Part shown: positions 8,412-21,700 of the stretch, in pieces | How the letters are laid out: each line of letters begins with the position of its first letter | Numbering within the stretch: position 1 is the first letter of the stretch | Assembly: GCA_008000375.1 (NCBI GenBank) | Contig: SMOI01000248.1 | Span: forward strand, 24,498-47,072 | DNA from: Poteriospumella lacustris | Lineage: Eukaryota > Sar > Chrysophyceae > Chromulinales > Dinobryaceae | Direction of reading: 5' to 3' | DNA length: 22,575 nucleotides | The notes under the pieces: model-generated | Told to the model about the DNA's origin: nothing | Databases searched by the model: none | What the model saw: only the letters and a program-made list of their open reading frames with translations | Translations under genes and position numbers: made by a program

Positions 8412-8835
8412 ATCGTTTCCTATCCATGATATTTTTGGTTAGTGGTTTTCGGGAGAAAATGTGGACATAAGTTTAAATAAATTCTCAATCAATCAATCTT
8501 GTTTTATCTGGCACATCACCCGACAGATTTTCGACATTCTTGTTTGCGCCGCCTTGAGATTCACATGAAAATGCCAACGGGCCGGATTGTACTGGATGCT
8601 TATCAGGTATTTTGTTCCTAGTTTGGGAAAGAAACGTCACATGCTATTCGTAGCGTCCATCAAGTTCAACAGACTGCGGGGCAAGCGAATCAAAATCAGA
8701 GGCAACGAAGGAAATGTCAGGTGTTAGGATGATATTCTGAATTATTTCCGCTTTACAATGAGCACGTCTCAATCGGAGAAAAAGAACCGCTTTTATCGAA
8801 AATAATTTGCGTCCCCACTAGGAAAGGACTACTGT
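8412..8835. other. Convergent intergenic region, eL37 / P1
   Basis: 424 bp between the two convergent ribosomal protein genes. It must hold both 3' UTRs. Only very short open frames are present, such as a 16-codon frame starting at ATGAAAATGCC near 8564. Nothing else is recognised. Confidence 0.5.
8476..8481 (+). terminator. Possible polyadenylation signal of eL37
   Basis: AATAAA within TTTAAATAAATTC, 65 bases after the eL37 stop codon and in a T/A-rich context. Position and sequence fit a polyadenylation signal, but use of this hexamer in this organism is unverified. Confidence 0.4.
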
Positions 8836-9269
8836 TTAGTAGTCTCCTCCTCCGCCGCCGGAACCACCGAACATGTCCATACCACCGTCAAGGGCATCAA
8901 CCTCCTCAACCTTGGGCTTCTCCTCCTTCTTCTTCTCCTCAACAGGGGCATCACCACCAGCAACAGCAATAGGAGCAGGGGCAGCACCAGAAGGACCAAG
9001 AGAGTTGACCAACTTGTCAACGTTACCGCCCTTCAACAAGCCAGCGAAAAGTCCAGGCCAGTAAGGAGCAACCTTGTTGTTGCTTCCGTCCAACAAAGCC
9101 TTGATGTTGTCGGAGGTGATCTCCGCTCCACCATCGTAGAGAATCAGAGACGCCATGGAGGTGACGAATTCATCCTGCTCAAGTAAATCCAGAGGTCAAA
9201 TATCAGCAAAAAAAGCATAACATACGAGGAATCCAAATTTACCTTGTTAGCACCGTAAATCGCAGCCAT
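8836..9269 (-). CDS. RPLP1: 60S acidic ribosomal stalk protein P1
   Basis: Two exons: 9269-9243 (MAAIYGANK) and 9174-8836, with a 68-bp intron (donor GTAAAT, acceptor GCAG). The joined frame reads MAAIYGANKDEFVTSMASL..., 121 residues. The N-terminal domain (EITSDNIKALL..., ...VAPYWPGLFAGLLKG) is the P1 dimerisation fold. It is followed by the Ala/Gly-rich hinge and the charged KKKEEKPKVEEVDAL segment. P1/P2 heterodimers bind uL10 (P0) and recruit translational GTPases. The C-terminus ends DMFGGSGGGGGDY instead of the usual acidic MGFGLFD-type tail. The stop codon is in frame and I see no alternative exon encoding the standard tail. Confidence 0.95.
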
Positions 9270-9782
9270 TTCGAATCAGATTAAGCCTGGAGACTGGCGG
9301 ACACGAACTTGAAACTGCGTGTTTTATTGTGGTTAGTTCCAAAAAGGACGACTAGTTTGTCTGACTGGCCCAGCCAAACAAATTCCTGCCACCCCAGCGA
9401 TCTCGACCACTCGACACAATGGCCAAGTTTGGCTATAAGGCGCACGCATTCGTTTCTTTTTATGGTGAACTGAAGACGTTTCGTTTTTTTGTGTCACCAC
9501 GGCGGGGTGTTGATTGAGCGCCACGGCGTTGGGTCGCCAAAATTCTGAAGGTGAGGATTGGAGTGCGAAATTCCAGTGGAATTTGTCTATTCGACGAGCA
9601 GACGAGCAGCAGTTGCTTCAGAATAAAATTCAATCGAAAGAATAGATTTGATACTTTACAGTTGCAAAAACTTTCACGTCTTTGATTTGTTAAGATTTTG
9701 TTTGCAGCAGACAATTGAAGAATCGATTTTCCGATATCTGCGCCTACAGGGACCGTCAAGTTGAGAATAAAAGCAAAAGAAG
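9270..9782. other. Divergent promoter region, P1 / giant propeller-stalk gene
   Basis: 513 bp between two divergently transcribed genes. An antisense open frame across 9460-9843 overlaps the start of the giant gene and resembles nothing. No recognisable promoter element beyond A/T-rich patches. Confidence 0.45.
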
Positions 9783-12700
9783 ATGTTTCTCTCTTCAAGA
9801 AGAAGAAGAGCCGGGCACTTATTGCCATTCCCACCCTGGTCAATGTTAGCGATCCTTTGGGTTCTTTGTCTGGGGGTATGTAACGCCGAGTGGCTGCAAC
9901 GCAGTGTTAGCCCAATCGATCAATCCTACACAGCCGTCACCTGGCCTGACGACGGAGTAGTAATTGCTGTCAGTGCGAAAGCCTCTGGAACGATCCTTCG
10001 AAGTACAGACTATGGTGTATCGTGGACTCTAGTTGCCACCAGCTTGACGACGTCGTCTATGTACGGAGTAGCATCGAAGACAATCAGCAGTACGTCTTAC
10101 ACGTATACTGTGGACGACTTGGGTTATATCTACAAGTCTTTGGATCAAGGCGTCACATGGTCAAATCCGGCACAGCTATTGTCAGGTTCTTACTGTGTTG
10201 CCATCGGTAGCAACGGCAATATTTTCTTAGGAGGAACTGCGGCGGTTCAAAAATCGACAACTTCAACAGATTCTTCATGGACAAGGAAGACATTGTCGGG
10301 CACCAGTGTTGGAGCTCTTTATGGGCTTGCAACCATCGATGGATTGGGTGTCATCTCTGTTTCTTCTGGCGGGCGAATTCATTACACATTGAATGGAGGA
10401 AGCAGTTGGTCGATGAGTAGTGCTATTTATACGGCGGCATTAGTGGCCAGAAGCACAGCAGGAGGTTCGCTGTACTGCGTTTCTATGGGAAATACAACCG
10501 TTGCTTACGCGGCAGGAGCCAGTGGGATCATGTTCAAGTCTGCAACGGCAGGTGTTTCATGGTATACTCTGACCTCGCCTCTCTCTGGAACGGATATTAT
10601 GTATCAAGCTTTATCAGCATTAGATGCCAATACCGTTTATGTCGCGGGCACCAACGGAAACTTGTTCGCTTCATTCAATGGGGGCATCTCATGGACGCAA
10701 CAATTTTCCGTTGGGACAACGACAACAACGGGCCTGACATCCGTGAGTATGTACAGTACAACTCGAGGTGTTGCAGGTGGAAGTTCTGGTTTTGGAGTGT
10801 ATGCTCTTGTACCAAGTAAGTTTATTTCTCTTTCTTTTATTTATTCATGTACAGTTCGACTAAATCTTAGTTGTGATGTTTTTTAGATCCCACTAGTCAA
10901 CCTTCATCACAACCGTCTGGTCAGCCCTCACAACAGCCGACCAGGAGACCAACTTCCCAACCAAGCGGACAACCGACTTCTCTACCCAGTGGACAACCAA
11001 CTAGGCAACCATCGTTAATTCCTTCGTCACAACCGACGTCAAAGCCGAGTGCTCAGCCTTCGGTGCAACCTTCGTCGCGTCCATCGTCACAACCAGTGCT
11101 TCATCCCACCGGTCGACCGAGTGCTCAGCCTTCATCGAGGCCAACGGAGCAGCCTTCTTCACAGCCATCAGCGAAGCCGACAAAAGGTCCAACATCAAGA
11201 CCATCTTCGCAACCTTCGTCGCAACCATCATCGAAACCCTCGAACCAACCGACAAGTGGGCCATCAGGAAGGCCGTCGGCTCAACCATCTCGACAGCCGT
11301 CTGCCCAGCCGTTTGCGAAGCCGTCATCTCACCCATCTCAACAGCCGTCATCCAAACCAAGTGGTCAACCATCCTCGAAACCGACCTTTGCACCGTCATC
11401 ACAGCCAACCAGTCGACCGTCTGGGCAGCCTTCGTCGCAACCGTCTTCGAAGCCTAGTTGTCAGCCAACTGTCTCGCCATCATCCCAACCGTCGTCACAG
11501 CCGTCGTTCAATCCCACGTCTCAACCATCATCCCAGCCAACCGTCTCTCCAACTTCCCAGCCATCCTCCCTACCCACTTGTCGTTCTTCATCCATTCCAA
11601 CTTCACAACCGTCGGCACAACCTGTCGGAAGGCCTTCTTCTCAGCCGTCTATACAGCCTACTTCTCGACCCACGTCTCAACCTTCATCGCACCCCTCGAG
11701 CCAACCATCATCACAACCCTCACGACAGCCGTCTCGACAACCTTCCTCCCAGCCCACCACGGCGCCTTCAAATCCAACAGGTCAGCCATCGAGTCAACCC
11801 TCATCTCAGCCATCATCACAACCATCTCAAAGACCCTCTCGACAACCTACGTCGCGTCCGACAACTCAACCGTCAACGCAGCCGTCATCGCAGCCGACAA
11901 ACCCGACAAGTCAGCCTTCGGCCATGCCATCGAAGTTCAAGGCCCCAACGTCGGCGCCAACGTCGAGCGCCCCAACGACGCAGCCGACTCGGCAGCCGTC
12001 AGGGCAGCCGACTACACAGCCGACCAATCCCACGAGTCAGCCAAGTTCTCAGCCGTCGCGACACCCAACGAGACAACCGACGAGTTGGCCAACAGGACAG
12101 CCTACGTCGCAACCCTCGAGACAGCCTTCTGTCCAACCATCGAGCCGTCCTTCTAATCAACCGTCCGCTCAACCAACAGTATTTCCAACTGCTCAACCGT
12201 CCAGGCAACCCTCAACGCATCCAACTCGTCATCCCACCTCTCAGCCATCGAGACAACCATCGTCCCGTCCAAGCGGCCAACCAAGTCTTTCACCATCTGG
12301 ACAACCTACATCTCAGCCCTCGTCTCTTCCAAGTGGACAACCGTCTGGTCAACCTTCGACGAAGCCTTCCCGACAGCCTTCTTCCCAGCCAACTTCTCGG
12401 CCTTCTTCTCAACCCACATCTCAGCCATTCGGAAACCCAACTTCACAGCCTTCAAGTCTTCCGACGGGCTCTCCCACTTGTCAACCATCGACACAGCCGA
12501 CTTCGAAGCCTTCACGTCAACCGACGGGACAACCTTCAGCTCATCCGAGTTCGCAGCCAACCGCCCAGCCGTCAAGGGGCCCATCTTCGCAGCCTTCTGC
12601 TCAGCCCTCTGCTCGGCCATCGAGACAGCCAACACAGCGGCCAACAAGCCAACCTTCAAGCCGTCCATCAAATCGGCCGACTGCTAACCCAGTTGGACAT

Positions 12701-15700
12701 CCAACATCGCAGCCAAGTTCTCAACCAACAGGTTCTCCAACTGTCCAACCAACAACACAGCCATCAAGGCGGCCGTCGATGCAGCCTTCAGGTCGGCCAA
12801 CTATGCAACCGTCGTCCCAACCTTCAGGATCGCCGTCGGAAACTCCCGTTATCCCACCAACATCCGCACCTTCAACGCAACCAACGAGTCAGCCGAGCCG
12901 ACAGCCGTATTCTGTTCCGTCATCGGCACCGTCCGCCAGTCCATCTACAAGCATTCCCTCTGGTCAACCCTCAAATCAGCCATCTGGCCAGCCCTCCTTA
13001 AGACCAACTCGGTTTCCGACCACTACTCCAAGTAACAGGCCATCTTCATCCCCATCTCGCCAACCTACTTCACAGCCAACGGCGCAACCTTTTCTCATTC
13101 CCACATCGATTCCATCTCGAATTCCATCTTCCCAACCGACAGCCCAGCCGTCAACTCAACCTTCACGCCAACCCTCATCGCAGCCATCAGTTATTCCGAC
13201 TTCAATTCCAACCACAAGTAAGCCGACCGGCCAACCAACAATTCGCCCCACTCTTTTTCCGTCGTCTCAACCATCTTCACAGCCAAGTGCTCAGCCAACC
13301 ATGCTGCCTTCGGTAAGACCATCGGGTCAACCAACAAGCCAACCTTCATCCTCACCCACGACTCAACCTTCACGTCAACCATCGGAGACGCCATCCAGCC
13401 AACCATCTTTACAACCTTCATCGCAGCCAACTCTACGACCATCTCAGCCAACGTCTCATCCAACATCCGGGTCTACAGCCCGACCGACTTCTCAGCCATC
13501 GCTTCAACCATCATCCTCACCCACGACTCAGCCATCTGTGATCCCTTCCACCAGCCCTTCGTCCCAACCTAGTCAGCAACCAACTTCTCAACCTTCGAGC
13601 GGTCCAACATTCTCACCGTCGGCACAAACGGAAATTGGATATTGGGACGTTAAGACCATCTATTCGAGTGCCGTATTCTTGGGAATCGCCTGGAGTGGTG
13701 ACGGTGATGTCGTCGTGGTTGGATATAAGCAGTTCACTGGCGTGTCTGCAGTCTCTCATGACATTGGTGGCACATGGAGCACATACACAACCAGCAATGC
13801 TAAATTTACTGACGTTGCCCTTTACAAAGACAGCGGCGTGACTTACTATGTCGCGTCATCATTGAGCAACTATGTGTTCATTTCCGTGGATACTGGAGTC
13901 ACTTGGGCTCTCAGTAACTCCTCTATTGCAGCGAATTTGTTCGCTATTTCCATCGGCTCGAATGGAAAAGCATTTGCAGTCGGCGCTGCAGGGTACTACT
14001 ACACTTCTGACTACACATCGGAGTTTTACAACTGGACAGAACATACACTTGGAAGTCTATTCTCTTCTCAACTAAATGATGTTGTTACTCACGATGGAGT
14101 AGATGTGTTCGCTGTTGGCAATAATGGTGGCATTTTACGAACTCAAGACAGTGGCCTTTCTTGGTCAAAGTTGACGTCGAATACAGTGGTTCATCTCTAT
14201 TCCATTGATTGCACGACAAACATCGTGTGTATGGTGTACGGGGCAAGTAATGTCGCGTTGAGATCTTACTACAATGCAGAAAAGTGGATTCAAATGTCGA
14301 TATTTTCTTCAAGCAGCACTTTCACCTTACCTCCTCACACGGCGTCACTTTACAGTGATTACATAGCGTACATGGGAAATTTGGCAGGAGAAGTTTACTC
14401 TTCAAGCGACGGTGGAAATCATTGGCAGTTGGCAACTGAATTACCGAAGGTAGCCGGACGAAAAATTTTATCTTTGAGCGTGATAGCCTCTAACATCGGT
14501 CTTGCGGGAGACGACGACGGAAATCTGTACAGATTAGGGGCTGCTCCAACTTCAACACCTTCTATGCAACCATCTGTTCAGCCTTCATCTCAACCAACAA
14601 GCCAACCATCTCGACAGCCAACTATGCAACCAACAATTCAACCAACAGCTGTCCCTTCCGCGCAACCAACTTCGCAGCCTTCCACGCAACCCTCTTGCTC
14701 TCCATCGCAGCAGCCAACATCACAACCTTCATCACGACCTTCAAAAGAGCCGAGCGCACAACCGACGCACCAGCCCACGTCCTTGCCATCGGTTCAACCA
14801 ACGTCGTCACCAACAGGACAACCCTCACTTCAGCCAAGTTCTCGACCATCGACCCAACCGTCTCATCAACCAACTTCGTGGCCGACAAGCCAACCATCTC
14901 TTCAGCCATCAACCCAGCCAGTGGCACGTCCATCTTCGTCTCCGTCATCGCAGCCTTCCGGACAGCCTTCATCACAACCTTCATCGCGACCGACTAAAAT
15001 TCCATCCAATTTACCATCTAGCCAACCTTCCACTCAGCCCTCCACACAGCCTTCGTTGCACCCGTCGTCCCAGCCGAGTTCGTCTCCTACCTGCCAACCG
15101 TCGGTGCAACCATCTGGCCAACCTTCTACTTCTCCAACTAATCAGCCTTCCGTTTCCCCCTCGGGATATCCGTCGTCAAGGCCATCCACCCAGCCTTCAT
15201 CATCACCCTCTTGTCAACCATCAACCCAACCATCTGCTCAACCATCAAGTCAACCTACTTTGCAACCGTCGTTTCAGCCATCGGCGCATCCGTCGACACA
15301 ACCGACGTGTCAGCCAACCAGTACACCGAGCGGACAACCAAGTTCCAGCCCCACTGGATCCCCAACTAATCAACCAACCCGTCAGCCATCCTGCAAACCC
15401 AGTTCATTTCCGTCGAATCAACCATCATCTCATCCGACTGGTCAGCCTTCTAGGCAACCGAGCTCTGCCCCTTCTTCGATTCCCTCCCGTCAACCTTCAA
15501 ACCAACCAAGTGCTACACCTTCAAGACAGCCATCGTCACTTCCATCATCGCAACCCAGCTCCCAGCCTTCTGTTCACCCCACTGAACAACCTACAACGCA
15601 ACCGTCCCGACAGCCATCATCATGTCCTTCATCGACTCCTACTAGACAACCATCGAGGCAGCCATCTTCAGCTCCGACAACTCAACCATCATCACAGCCT

Positions 15701-18700
15701 TCCAAGCAGCCTACATCATTTCCATCATGTCAGCCAACGTCTCTGCCGTCCAATCAACCCTCTGCGCAGCCATCAACACAGCCGACCCGTCAACCTTCAG
15801 TGAGACCCTCCTGTCAGCCTTCCAGGTTGCCTACCAATCAGCCTACCGTCCAGCCATCCAGCCAACCATCATTTGTGCCAACTTCACAGCCAAGCTCACA
15901 GCCGTCGAGGCGACCAAGTTCTCAGCCTTCATCAACTCCATCTCTTCAACCTACTCACCAACCAACCAATCAACCGTCTTCCAAGCCAAGCTCCCAGCCA
16001 ACCATGCAGCCGACAAACCAGCCATCAATGCAACCATCGACATGTCCTTCAACCCAGCCGTCAGGTCAACCGTCAACCCGACCTTCCACAGCACCATCTT
16101 GTCAGCCAACGAACCAACCATCGACACAGCCGTCATGCCTTCCATCACGACAACCATCACGACAGCCGTCAAGTCAGCCTTCAGGCCGTCCGTCAAGCTG
16201 GCCGACCAATCAACCCACAACTCAGCCATCCTTTCAACCTTCCACTACCCCATCTTCTCAACCAACTCGACAACCATCTTCACAACCATCAACGAGGCCT
16301 ACTGAGCAGCCATCCAGCGAACCAACATCACAACCATCAGCAAGTCCAAGTGCTGCTCCATCCGGTCAACCGTCACGACAGCCCTCACAACAGCCATCCA
16401 GTCAGCCAAGTACACGTCCAAGTACCCAGCCATCTGGACAGCCTTCAACATGGCCTTCTTCTCAGCCGTCCGAACAGCCCTCGAGTCAGCCATCGGGACG
16501 ACCAACGGGCCAACCGTCGATCCAACCATCAGAACAACCCTCAGGCAAGCCGTCAGGGCAGCCAACGAGTCAGCCCACAATGCAGCCATCTGTACAGCCG
16601 ACGGGGAATCCTTCGAGTCAACCTTCGGGACAACCAACGGGCCAACCGACACGTCAGCCGTCGGGACAACCATCGGGCCAGCCGTCGGGCCAGCCTTCAG
16701 GGCAGCCTTCAGGGCATCCTTCAGGCCAGCCGTCGATGCAACCGTCCGCACAACCGACAGGGGATCCATCGAACCAACCGACGGGGCAGCCTTCTGGTCA
16801 GCCGTCGAGCCAGCCATCGGGTCAGCCGTCCTCGCAGCCATCTAGGCAACCGTCGAGCCAGCCATCGGGGCAGCCAACGGGCCAGCCGTCGATGCAGCCA
16901 TCAGGGTTTCCCAGCAGCCAGCCTTCGATTCAGCCGACGATTCAACCTTCTGGTCAGCCGTCGATGCAGCCGTCGGGTCAGCCATCGAGTCAGCCATCAG
17001 GCTTACCCAGCGGTCAGCCTTCGAGTCAGCCGTCGACGCAGCCATCATCGCAGCCGTCTGGTCAGCCATCGAGTCAGCCATCGATGCAGCCGACGACGCA
17101 GCCGTCGGGTCAACCATCGGGGCAGCCATCAGGCTTTCCCAGTGGTCAGCCTTCGGGCCAACCGTCGATGCAACCTTCTGGTCAGCCGTCGATGCAGCCG
17201 TCGGACCAGCCATCGGGGCAGCCATCAGGCTTTCCCAGCGGTCAGCCTTCGAGTCAACCGTCGATGCAGCCATCATCACGACCATCCGGTCAGCCGTCGA
17301 GTCAGCCATCGATGCAGCCGACGACGCAGCCATCTGGCCAGCCGTCGGGACAGCCGTCGGGACAGCCGTCGATGCAGCCATCGATGAAGCCGTCGGGTCA
17401 GCCTTCTGGGTTACCTACTAGTCAGCCGAGCGGCGAACCGTCGATGCAACCTTCAAGTCAGCCGTCCACACAACCGTCGATGCAGCCATCGAGTATGCCC
17501 TCAATGCAGCCGAGCAGTCAGCCGAGCAGCCAGCCGAGCAGCCAGCCGAGTTGTCAACCGTCTCGTCAGCCGTCGTATCAACCGAGCAGTCAGCCGTCTG
17601 GAGTACCAACGGGACAACCGAGCAATCAGCCAACCAGACAGCCAAGCAGTTTTCCAACATCGCAACCTTCGATGCAGCCATCTGGCCAGCCGTCGTCGCT
17701 GCCGACGCGTCAACCAAGTTCGCAGCCATCTGATCAGCCCTCAAGCATCCCAAGTTGCCAACCGTCTCGCCAGCCATCGTCACAACCATCTTCCCAACCC
17801 TCGACAGTACCGACTGGCCAGCCGAGTAGTCAGCCGTCTGTCCAACCAACTAGGATTCCAACTGGTCAGCCATCAGCGCAACCATCGTCCCAACCGTCCA
17901 GCCAGCCATCGGGTCAGCCATCCAGACAACCCTCTACTCAACCAACCGCACTGCCGTCTGCACAGCCGACCGAGCAGCCCTCTAACCAGCCTTCCGGTCA
18001 ACCAACAGGACTTCCCACTGGTCAACCATCTCGTCAACCGTCGATGCAACCGTCGATGCAGCCATCCCGCCAGCCAAGTAGTCAGCCTACCATACAACCG
18101 ACGACACAACCAACTGGGCAACCATCGAGGCAACCGACGTCACAACCTTCCTCAGAACCGTCTATGCAGCCAAGTTCGCAGCCGTCACGCCAGCCATCGA
18201 CACAGCCCACGTCGGTTCCAACAATGCAGCCTACATATCAGCCGACATGTCAACCGTCCTCCAGGCCGAGCAGCCAGCCGACCAGTCAGCCTTCAAATCA
18301 ACCGACCAGTCAGCCTTCAAGTCAGCCTTCAAGTCAGCCAACAAACCAGCCATCCAGTCAGCCGACTGGCGTGCCCTCACGTCAACCGAGTAGTCAGCCA
18401 TCTGCGCAACCATCTTCCACTCCGACCTCACAACCTTCAGAACAGCCCACAGTCCAACCTTCAAATCAACCATCGGGCCAACCGTCGATCCAACCATCAG
18501 AACAACCCTCGGGGCAGCCGTCAGGGCAGCCAACGAGTCAGCCCACAATGCAGCCATCTGTACAGCCGACGGGGAATCCTTCGAGTCAACCTTCGGGACA
18601 ACCAACGGGCCAACCGACACGTCAGCCGTCGGGACAACCATCGGGCCAGCCGTCGGGCCAGCCTTCAGGGCAGCCTTCAGGGCATCCTTCAGGCCAGCCG

Positions 18701-21700
18701 TCGATGCAACCGTCCGCACAACCGACAGGGGATCCATCGAACCAACCGACGGGGCAGCCTTCTGGTCAGCCGTCGAGCCAGCCATCGGGTCAGCCGTCCT
18801 CGCAGCCATCTAGGCAACCGTCGAGCCAGCCATCGGGGCAGCCAACGGGCCAGCCGTCGATGCAGCCATCAGGGTTTCCCAGCAGCCAGCCTTCGATTCA
18901 GCCGACGATTCAACCTTCTGGTCAGCCGTCGATGCAGCCGTCGGGTCAGCCATCATCGCAGCCATCGTTGCAGCCGTCGAACCAGCCATCGAGTCAACCA
19001 TCGGGCCAGCCGTCTGGCAAACCATCGGGGCAGCCATCAGGCTTTCCCAGTGGTCAGCCTTCTGCCCAACCGTCGATGCAACCTTCTGGTCAGCCGTCGA
19101 TGCAGCCGTCGGACCAGCCATCGGGGCAGCCATCAGGCTTTCCCAGCGGTCAGCCTTCGAGTCAACCGTCGATGCAGCCATCATCACGACCATCCGGTCA
19201 GCCGTCGAGTCAGCCATCGATGCAGCCGACGACGCAGCCATCTGGCCAGCCGTCGGGACAGCCGTCGGGACAGCCGTCGATGCAGCCATCGATGAAGCCG
19301 TCGGGTCAGCCTTCTGGGTTACCTACTAGTCAGCCGAGCGGCGAACCGTCGATGCAACCTTCAAGTCAGCCGTCCACACAACCGTCGATGCAGCCATCGA
19401 GTATGCCCTCAATGCAGCCGAGCAGTCAGCCGAGCAGCCAGCCGAGCAGCCAGCCGAGTTGTCAACCGTCTCGTCAGCCGTCGTATCAACCGAGCAGTCA
19501 GCCGTCTGGAGTACCAACGGGACAACCGAGCAATCAGCCAACCAGACAGCCAAGCAGTTTTCCAACATCGCAACCTTCGATGCAGCCATCTGGCCAGCCG
19601 TCGTCGCTGCCGACGCGTCAACCAAGTTCGCAGCCATCTGATCAGCCCTCAAGCATCCCAAGTTGCCAACCGTCTCGCCAGCCATCGTCACAACCATCTT
19701 CCCAACCCTCGACAGTACCGACTGGCCAGCCGAGTAGTCAGCCGTCTGTCCAACCAACTAGGATTCCAACTGGTCAGCCATCAGCGCAACCATCGTCCCA
19801 ACCGTCCAGCCAGCCATCGGGTCAGCCATCCAGACAACCCTCTACTCAACCAACCGCACTGCCGTCTGCACAGCCGACCGAGCAGCCCTCTAACCAGCCT
19901 TCCGGTCAACCAACAGGACTTCCCACTGGTCAACCATCTCGTCAACCGTCGATGCAACCGTCGATGCAGCCATCCCGCCAGCCAAGTAGTCAGCCTACCA
20001 TACAACCGACGACACAACCAACTGGGCAACCATCGAGGCAACCGACGTCACAACCTTCCTCAGAACCGTCTATGCAGCCAAGTTCGCAGCCGTCACGCCA
20101 GCCATCGACACAGCCCACGTCGGTTCCAACAATGCAGCCTACATATCAGCCGACATGTCAACCGTCCTCCAGGCCGAGCAGCCAGCCGACCAGTCAGCCT
20201 TCAAATCAACCGACCAGTCAGCCTTCAAGTCAGCCTTCAAGTCAGCCAACAAACCAGCCATCCAGTCAGCCGACTGGCGTGCCCTCACGTCAACCGAGTA
20301 GTCAGCCATCTGCGCAACCATCTTCCACTCCGACCTCACAACCTTCAGAACAGCCCACAGTCCAACCTTCAAATCAACCATCGGGCCAACCGTCGATCCA
20401 ACCATCAGAACAACCCTCGGGGCAGCCGTCAGGGCAGCCAACGAGTCAGCCCACAATGCAGCCATCTGTACAGCCGACGGGGAATCCTTCGAGTCAACCT
20501 TCGGGACAACCAACGGGCCAACCGACACGTCAGCCGTCGGGACAACCATCGGGCCAGCCGTCGGGCCAGCCTTCAGGGCAGCCTTCAGGGCATCCTTCAG
20601 GCCAGCCGTCGATGCAACCGTCCGCACAACCGACAGGGGATCCATCGAACCAACCGACGGGGCAGCCTTCTGGTCAGCCGTCGAGCCAGCCATCGGGTCA
20701 GCCGTCCTCGCAGCCATCTAGGCAACCGTCGAGCCAGCCATCGGGGCAGCCAACGGGCCAGCCGTCGATGCAGCCATCAGGGTTTCCCAGCAGCCAGCCT
20801 TCGATTCAGCCGACGATTCAACCTTCTGGTCAGCCGTCGATGCAGCCATCAGGCTTACCCAGCGGTCAGCCTTCGGGTCAACCGTCGACGCAACCTTCTG
20901 GTCAGCCGACGACGCAGCCATCGAGTCAACCATCGGGGCAGCCATCAGGCTTACCCAGCGGTCAGCCTTCGAGTCAGCCATCGAGTCAGCCATCATCGCA
21001 ACCATCCGGTCAGCCGTCGATGCAGCCGTCCACTCAACCATCGGTGCAGCCATCGAGTGTGCCCTCTATGCAACCGAGTGGCCAGCCGAGCAGTCAGCCG
21101 AGCAGCCAGCCGAGCAGCCAGCCGAGTTGTCAACCGTCTCGTCAGCCGTCGTATCAACCGAGCAGTCAGCCGTCTGGAGTACCTACGGGACAACCGAGCA
21201 ATCAGCCAACCAGGAAGCCGACCGCTCAACCTTCGATGCAGCCATCTGGCCAGCCGTCGTCGCTGCCGACGCGTCAACCAAGTTCGCAGCCATCTGATCA
21301 ACCGTCCGGGCAACCTTCAACGCAACCATCCACGCAGCCGTCGTCACAACCATCGGTTCAGCCGACGGGAATTCCCACTGTTCAGCCGTCTAGCCAACCA
21401 TCTAGGCAACCGTCCTCGATGCCTTCAGCACAACCATCACGGCAGCCGTCCAGCCAACCATCCGGTCAACCATCGAGTCAGCCATCTAGGCAACCTACCT
21501 TCCAGCCGTCTGATCAACCGTCTTCCCAACCATCATCTCAACCAACTTGCCAGCCGTCGGAACAACCTTCTACTGTTCCGACCAGTCAGCCCACTTGCCA
21601 ACCGACGAGGCAGCCATCACAGCAACCCACTTGCCAACCAACGACACAACCATCTGGACAACCATCGAGCTCACCAAGCAGTCAACCTTCTGATCAGCCA

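Noticed and set aside
8564-8755. Possible two-exon small gene (MKMPTGRIVLDAYQ joined to a downstream segment)
   Set aside because: A join at CAG/GTATTT is conceivable, but the product is ~42 residues, unlike anything known to me, and lies in a 3' UTR region.
9460-9843. 127-codon antisense open frame upstream of the giant gene
   Set aside because: Overlaps the start of a well-supported gene, no domain, low-complexity content.
11049-13001. 650-codon + strand open frame rich in Arg/His/Leu/Ser
   Set aside because: It is a shifted reading of the 12-bp repeat. The P-S-x-Q frame is the one continuous with both propellers and the splice junction.
15873-17387. 504-codon Ser/Arg/His-rich open frame on + strand
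   Set aside because: Same cause: a repeat whose unit is a multiple of 3 and poor in stop words leaves alternative frames open.
16299-20717. Several antisense open frames rich in Met/Ala/Asp (for example 16299-16841, 18231-18809, 20139-20717)
   Set aside because: Antisense shadows of the repeat. They recur only because the underlying DNA is duplicated.
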